Assembly: GCF_003994855.1 (NCBI RefSeq)
Contig: NZ_CP034142.1
Span: forward strand, 1,488,001-1,552,000
Origin: Marinobacter sp. NP-4(2019)
Lineage (GTDB): Bacteria; Pseudomonadota; Gammaproteobacteria; Pseudomonadales; Oleiphilaceae
Reading direction: 5' to 3'
Length of the DNA stretch: 64,000 nt
Positions within the stretch are counted from its first letter, which is position 1; the number at the start of each line of letters is the position of its first letter. A program made the translations under genes and the position numbers. The notes beneath the pieces were generated by a model that saw nothing but the letters and a program-made list of their open reading frames with translations, ran no database searches and had not been told where the DNA came from. This document shows positions 60,593 to 64,000 of the stretch, piece by piece.

Positions 60593-62160
60593 ATGACTGA
60601 AGCTGTCAGTGAGACCTCAGAGGTGACGGTTCTGCTTGTGGATGATAATCCGCAGAACCTCAAAGTCCTCTATGAGACCCTGAAGGACAAAGGCTACCGC
60701 CTGCTGATTGCCAATGACGGCGAAAAAGCCCTGGACCTGGCCCATCGCCACCAGCCGGAAGTCATTCTGCTGGACATCATGATGCCGGAACTGGACGGCT
60801 ACCAGGTGTGTGAACGATTGAAAGCCGACCCGGTCACCTCTGATTGCGCCGTTGTCTTCCTGTCGGCCCTGGATGACGTGCAGGCGAAGGTCAGGGGGTT
60901 TGCCCTTGGTGGTGCCGACTATATCTCCAAGCCATTCCAGGCTCAGGAGGTTATCGCACGGGTAAAAACCCACGCCCGCGTTATTCGCCTTGAGCGTGAA
61001 CTCCAGGAACGTAACCGACAACTGGAAAGCGACCAGGCACGTATCCTGAACTCCATCAGCGAGGGGATTTACGGTCTGGACGCCGAGGGCAACATCATTT
61101 TTGCCAACCCAGCTGCCGCGCTGATTATGCGTTCGCCGGTGGAAGAGCTGATCGGTCGTAATTTTTTGAGCTTCATTGCACTGCCGACGTTGATGCAGGC
61201 ACCAGTCAGCATCCGGTGCAGTCAACCTGTCGCCAGGGTATTCCCGAGAATCAGCGGAACATCGTCATGGGGCGGCCGGATGGGACGGCTTTTCCCGCCG
61301 AGTGCCGTTCTACCCCCAAGCTGGATGGTGAAGAGCTTCGCGGTGCAGTTGTCGTGTTCCGGGATATCACCGCGGAACTGGAAAGCGAGCAGGCGCTGGA
61401 AGACGCCAGAGCCATCGTGCAAGAACAGCGGGATCAGCTTGCGCACGCTTCAAGGCTGTCCACCATGGGTGAGATGGCCGCCGGTTTTGCCCATGAAGTC
61501 AACCAGCCGCTGACCGCCATCACCAATTATGCCCGTGTCGCCAAGCGATTGATGGCGAAAGAAGTTCTGGACCGCGACCTGTTACAGGAAACCCTCGACA
61601 AGATCGAAGCACAGTCCCATCGTGCCAGTGAGATTATCCGTCGTATCCGCCGTTTCATGAAAAAACCTGCTACCGGCAAGGAAGTTCTGTCGGTGACGGC
61701 TTTGCTGGAGGACACCCGGCAGTTTGCTGAGGTGGACATGCGCAATAACGAAGGCGGGATTGAGGTCTCTGTGGCGGAGGATGTTCCGGACGTTCTGGCG
61801 GACCCGATACAGGTGCAACAGGTCGCCCTGAACCTGATTCGTAACGCCCTGGAGGCTACCGGAAGTGTGGGGGCCTCAGCACCCGTGGAAGTATCCGCTG
61901 CCATGTCTGGCAGTCGCTGTGTGCGGATTGACGTGCGGGACCACGGTCCGGGCCTGCCGGAGGATGCGGAAGACAAACTGTTTCTGCCTTTTTATTCAAC
62001 AAAGGAAGACGGTATGGGTATTGGTCTTTCTATGTGCCGTTCGCTGATTCAGGCCCAGGGCGGAGACATCGGGTTTGAGAGACCAGCAGATGGTGGCGCC
62101 CGCTTTTTCTTCACGTTGCCGGTTGCGGGCGCCGAGGGGACTCCCTGCGAGGCTGATTAA
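60593..62160 (+). pseudogene. REC-PAS-histidine kinase, interrupted by a frameshift
   Basis: An N-terminal receiver domain with Asp61 (LLDIMMPELDG) and the first half of a PAS domain are read from 60593. At the T6 run 61162-61167 the frame is lost, and the first frame stops at 61511-61513. The other frame continues FELHCTADVDAGTSQHPVQS, finishes the PAS domain, and then gives a full kinase (GFAHEVNQPLTA H-box, DHGPGLPEDA, GMGIGLSMCRSL) to 62160. One extra T would restore a protein of about 522 residues. Either a sequencing error, a real mutation, or slippage on the T-run could explain it. No good ribosome binding site is seen. Confidence 0.88.
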
Positions 62161-63032
62161 CAGCCCCAGGTGATCTTCCCGGTCAGGTGAGGGGCGTCGC
62201 CCTTTGCGTTCAGCAGTTGGTAATCCCAGCCTTCTTCTCCGGTTTGCCAGTTGAGCTGGGCAGTACCCGGCAAGAACAGCGGTTTTTTGAACTGGCAGGA
62301 AACCGATACCGCTTCATTTCTCCAGCCTGCTTGCTGCTCAAGCAGCGCCAGAACCTGCGCTTTGCTCCACATGCCATGGGCGATCGCCCGCGGAAATCCG
62401 AACGCCTTGGCGGTCAACGCATGCAGGTGGATCGGGTTGCGATCGCCGGATACCTTGGCGTATTGGCGACCAATGGACTCAGGCGCATTGATGCTCAGGG
62501 TGTTCGGGTAGCGCTCCAGTTCCGGTGTTTTGCCGGGTTTGCCCTTGTCATTTTTTTGGGGCTGGCGGAACAGGTTGGTGCTGACTTCCTCCCACACCAG
62601 TTTTCCTGCTGAGCGTGCCTCGGTCACCAGGTCAAATTCCAGTCCTTTGGCACCTTGATTCTGCCCATCCAGTCGAACATCAATATCCAGGGTTTCGCCA
62701 ATGCCGATGGGCCGGTGCTGGGTGATGGTGTTGCGCAGGTGAACCAATCCCAGCAGAGGCAGGGGGAAGGCCTTTTCGGTCAGGAGTTTGAGGTGGAGTG
62801 GGAATGCCAGAATATGGGGCCAGGTGATCGGGGCATGGGTTTGCCGCGAAAAACCGCATACCTTTTGGTAGCGTTTCAGGTTATCGTTGGCCGTACTGAC
62901 GCCAACCAGACTGACGCTGAGTCCAGGAATTTTCAGGTCACCGGTGGTTGTCTGGCCTTTGGGAAGTACGGCTTTACCGTACAGTGACCAGAGTGACGGC
63001 GGATGGCTGTGGTATATAGACACATCGGACAT
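62157..63032 (-). CDS. MaoC-like (R)-specific enoyl-CoA hydratase family protein
   Basis: A 291-residue hot-dog protein with two parts, as in long MaoC-type hydratases. The C-terminal hydratase-2 motif reads YAKVSGDRNPIHLH, then AKAFGFPRAIAHGMW, keeping the catalytic Asp and His. It hydrates trans-2-enoyl-CoA to (R)-3-hydroxyacyl-CoA, possibly for lipid turnover or polyhydroxyalkanoate. The ATG at 63032 has GGAGA upstream; the frame extends farther but without support. It overlaps the convergent kinase by 4 bases and is divergent from the AraC gene at 63263. Confidence 0.9.
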   Translation of the reverse strand: MSDVSIYHSHPPSLWSLYGKAVLPKGQTTTGDLKIPGLSVSLVGVSTANDNLKRYQKVCGFSRQTHAPITWPHILAFPLHLKLLTEKAFPLPLLGLVHLRNTITQHRPIGIGETLDIDVRLDGQNQGAKGLEFDLVTEARSAGKLVWEEVSTNLFRQPQKNDKGKPGKTPELERYPNTLSINAPESIGRQYAKVSGDRNPIHLHALTAKAFGFPRAIAHGMWSKAQVLALLEQQAGWRNEAVSVSCQFKKPLFLPGTAQLNWQTGEEGWDYQLLNAKGDAPHLTGKITWGC

Positions 63033-63145
63033 ACTGAGAAATCTCCAACACTTTGAAACAGTTAGAAGCTGTTTGGTGACCAAAAGGGTGAGATGTGTAA
63101 ACATTCTGGTACAACTGTGCGTGTCTGGCCTGATATGCTCTAATA

Positions 63146-63161
63146 TAAGACCAAGGTCTTA
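63146..63161. promoter_or_regulatory. Perfect palindrome TAAGACCAAGGTCTTA
   Basis: TAAGACC and GGTCTTA around AA, a 16-base palindrome in the 230-base gap between the MaoC gene and the divergent AraC gene. The shape suits a TetR- or AraC-controlled operator. No other regulatory site was recognised in the gap. Confidence 0.55.
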
Positions 63162-63262
63162 AAGTCTGGCAAACCCGGCTGGATTCGACATTGACTTGGT
63201 TCCCATGGGTATTTGTCCGGTGGGCCAAGGCGGTTTCCAAACACAACTATAAGCGGGATGTT

Positions 63263-64000
63263 ATGCAGGAACTTCGTGACGCAGGAGTGATGTTGCGCCT
63301 GATCTATGAGGCGATGAAACGGAAGGGTATCGACACAGATGCAATATTCAGCCGGTTGGGTGTAGACGAAAAATACGTTTACACCGAGCAGTTAAGAACA
63401 CCCCATAGTGCACAGGTGTACTTCTGGCAGGCAGTGGAGGATGTCTCCGGTGATCCTGACATAGGTTTGCACCTCGGGCAGTTACTCCCCGCCTATAAGG
63501 GGCAGGTGCTTGAATATCTTTTTTTAAGCAGTCCGACCTTCGGTGAAGGTCTGCGCCGTGCTCAGAACTATCAGCGCCTGTTAAGCGACGCCGCCAATAC
63601 CGACTTCTTCATTGAAGGCGACAACGCCTGTATGGTGCTGGATGCTGCCTCTGAAGAAATTAGCCGCCTCAGGCATTTCAACGAATGCTTTGTTCAGGGG
63701 CTGATTATCTTCTTTCAGTCGATCACTGACGGAGAGTTCAAGCCTTCCCGTATTGAGTTCGAACATCAGCGTGATCACGGTCTGGAACATGCCGAAGAAA
63801 TTCTTGGCTGTGAGGTCGTTTTCGGCGCTGAAGAAAATCGCCTTTATTTCCCGGTTGAGATGCTCTCCCATGCCTCTCCCCATGCCGAGCCAGAACTGCT
63901 GGATCTCCATGAGCGCTTTGCCAGCGAACAAGTGGCACGCCTGGAGAAGAAAGACATTGTCGGTCAGGTTGAGCGTATCGTGGCGGAACTCCTCGACAGC
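63263..64000 (+). CDS. AraC-family regulator, N-terminal part (runs off the window)
   Basis: The first 246 residues of an AraC regulator, open to the window edge. The opening MQELRDAGVMLRLIYEAMKRKG and the following GLHLGQLLPAYKGQVLEYLFL match the OruR-type ligand-binding domain also seen in the gene at 3368-4372. The DNA-binding domain lies outside. GGGA precedes the ATG at 63263. It is divergent from the MaoC-type hydratase and is probably its regulator, in line with similar lipid-related AraC genes. Confidence 0.85.
   Translation, partial: MQELRDAGVMLRLIYEAMKRKGIDTDAIFSRLGVDEKYVYTEQLRTPHSAQVYFWQAVEDVSGDPDIGLHLGQLLPAYKGQVLEYLFLSSPTFGEGLRRAQNYQRLLSDAANTDFFIEGDNACMVLDAASEEISRLRHFNECFVQGLIIFFQSITDGEFKPSRIEFEHQRDHGLEHAEEILGCEVVFGAEENRLYFPVEMLSHASPHAEPELLDLHERFASEQVARLEKKDIVGQVERIVAELLDS

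Noticed and set aside
1..64000. CRISPR arrays, tRNA/rRNA genes, prophage or insertion sequences
   Set aside because: No evenly spaced direct repeats, cloverleaf-like sequence, integrase or transposase frame was found on reading both strands.

Overview
The window looks like chromosome of a marine gammaproteobacterium, most likely Marinobacter or a close relative. This is inferred from gene content and order (an ilvLGM attenuator operon, mutS/pncC/recA, many acyl-CoA enzymes, AraC regulators with the OruR-type sensor domain) and from the high GC with AT-rich control regions. It was not checked by database search. No rRNA, tRNA, CRISPR array, prophage or insertion sequence was seen.

Layout. (1) 0.2-4.4 kb: a short acyl-CoA oxidation operon (SDR dehydrogenase, acyl-CoA dehydrogenase, thiolase) behind a perfect palindromic operator, facing an AraC regulator; two palindromic repeat elements follow. 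(2) 4.7-6.9 kb: ilvG-ilvM on the minus strand, preceded by a legible attenuator and an ilvL leader peptide. (3) 7-29.7 kb: an RND efflux pair, c-di-GMP and HD-GYP-type signalling proteins, an amidase, djlA, alkB, an MgtC-like membrane protein, flavoprotein, PhzF protein, a MocR regulator with clear operator repeats, a PAS kinase/FixJ-type pair, and a divergent acyl-CoA synthetase plus SLC23-type permease. (4) 29.9-39.2 kb: housekeeping and conserved genes (ferritin-like protein, DegV, LysE, fdxA, mutS, pncC, recA with an SOS box). (5) 39.2-62.2 kb: an island joining an FNR/Anr-type oxygen sensor with glycogen metabolism (malQ, GH57, glgC, glgB, glgA, glgP), a PolX/PHP protein, two Lon-type proteases, an Hsp20, a host-attachment family protein, and a FixJ-type regulator with a REC-PAS-kinase. 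(6) 62.2-64 kb: a MaoC hydratase divergent from an AraC regulator that runs off the window.

The most interesting signal is in region 5. Four intergenic sites fit a Crp/Fnr-like palindrome (core TGAY-N4-RTCA; best copy CTGACCTAGGTCAG). From them, five promoters (glgC, glgB, polX, lon, hsp20-glgP) can be drawn in which a -10-like hexamer starts 21-22 bases past the palindrome, the geometry of class II FNR/CRP activation. A perfect FNR box lies next to the Anr-type gene and may drive an unannotated small RNA. This suggests one local low-oxygen or energy-stress regulon for carbon storage and protein quality control.

Two genes of this island, glgA and the REC-PAS-kinase, are each broken by one apparent base loss in or beside a homopolymer run. 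These may be sequencing errors or real lesions.
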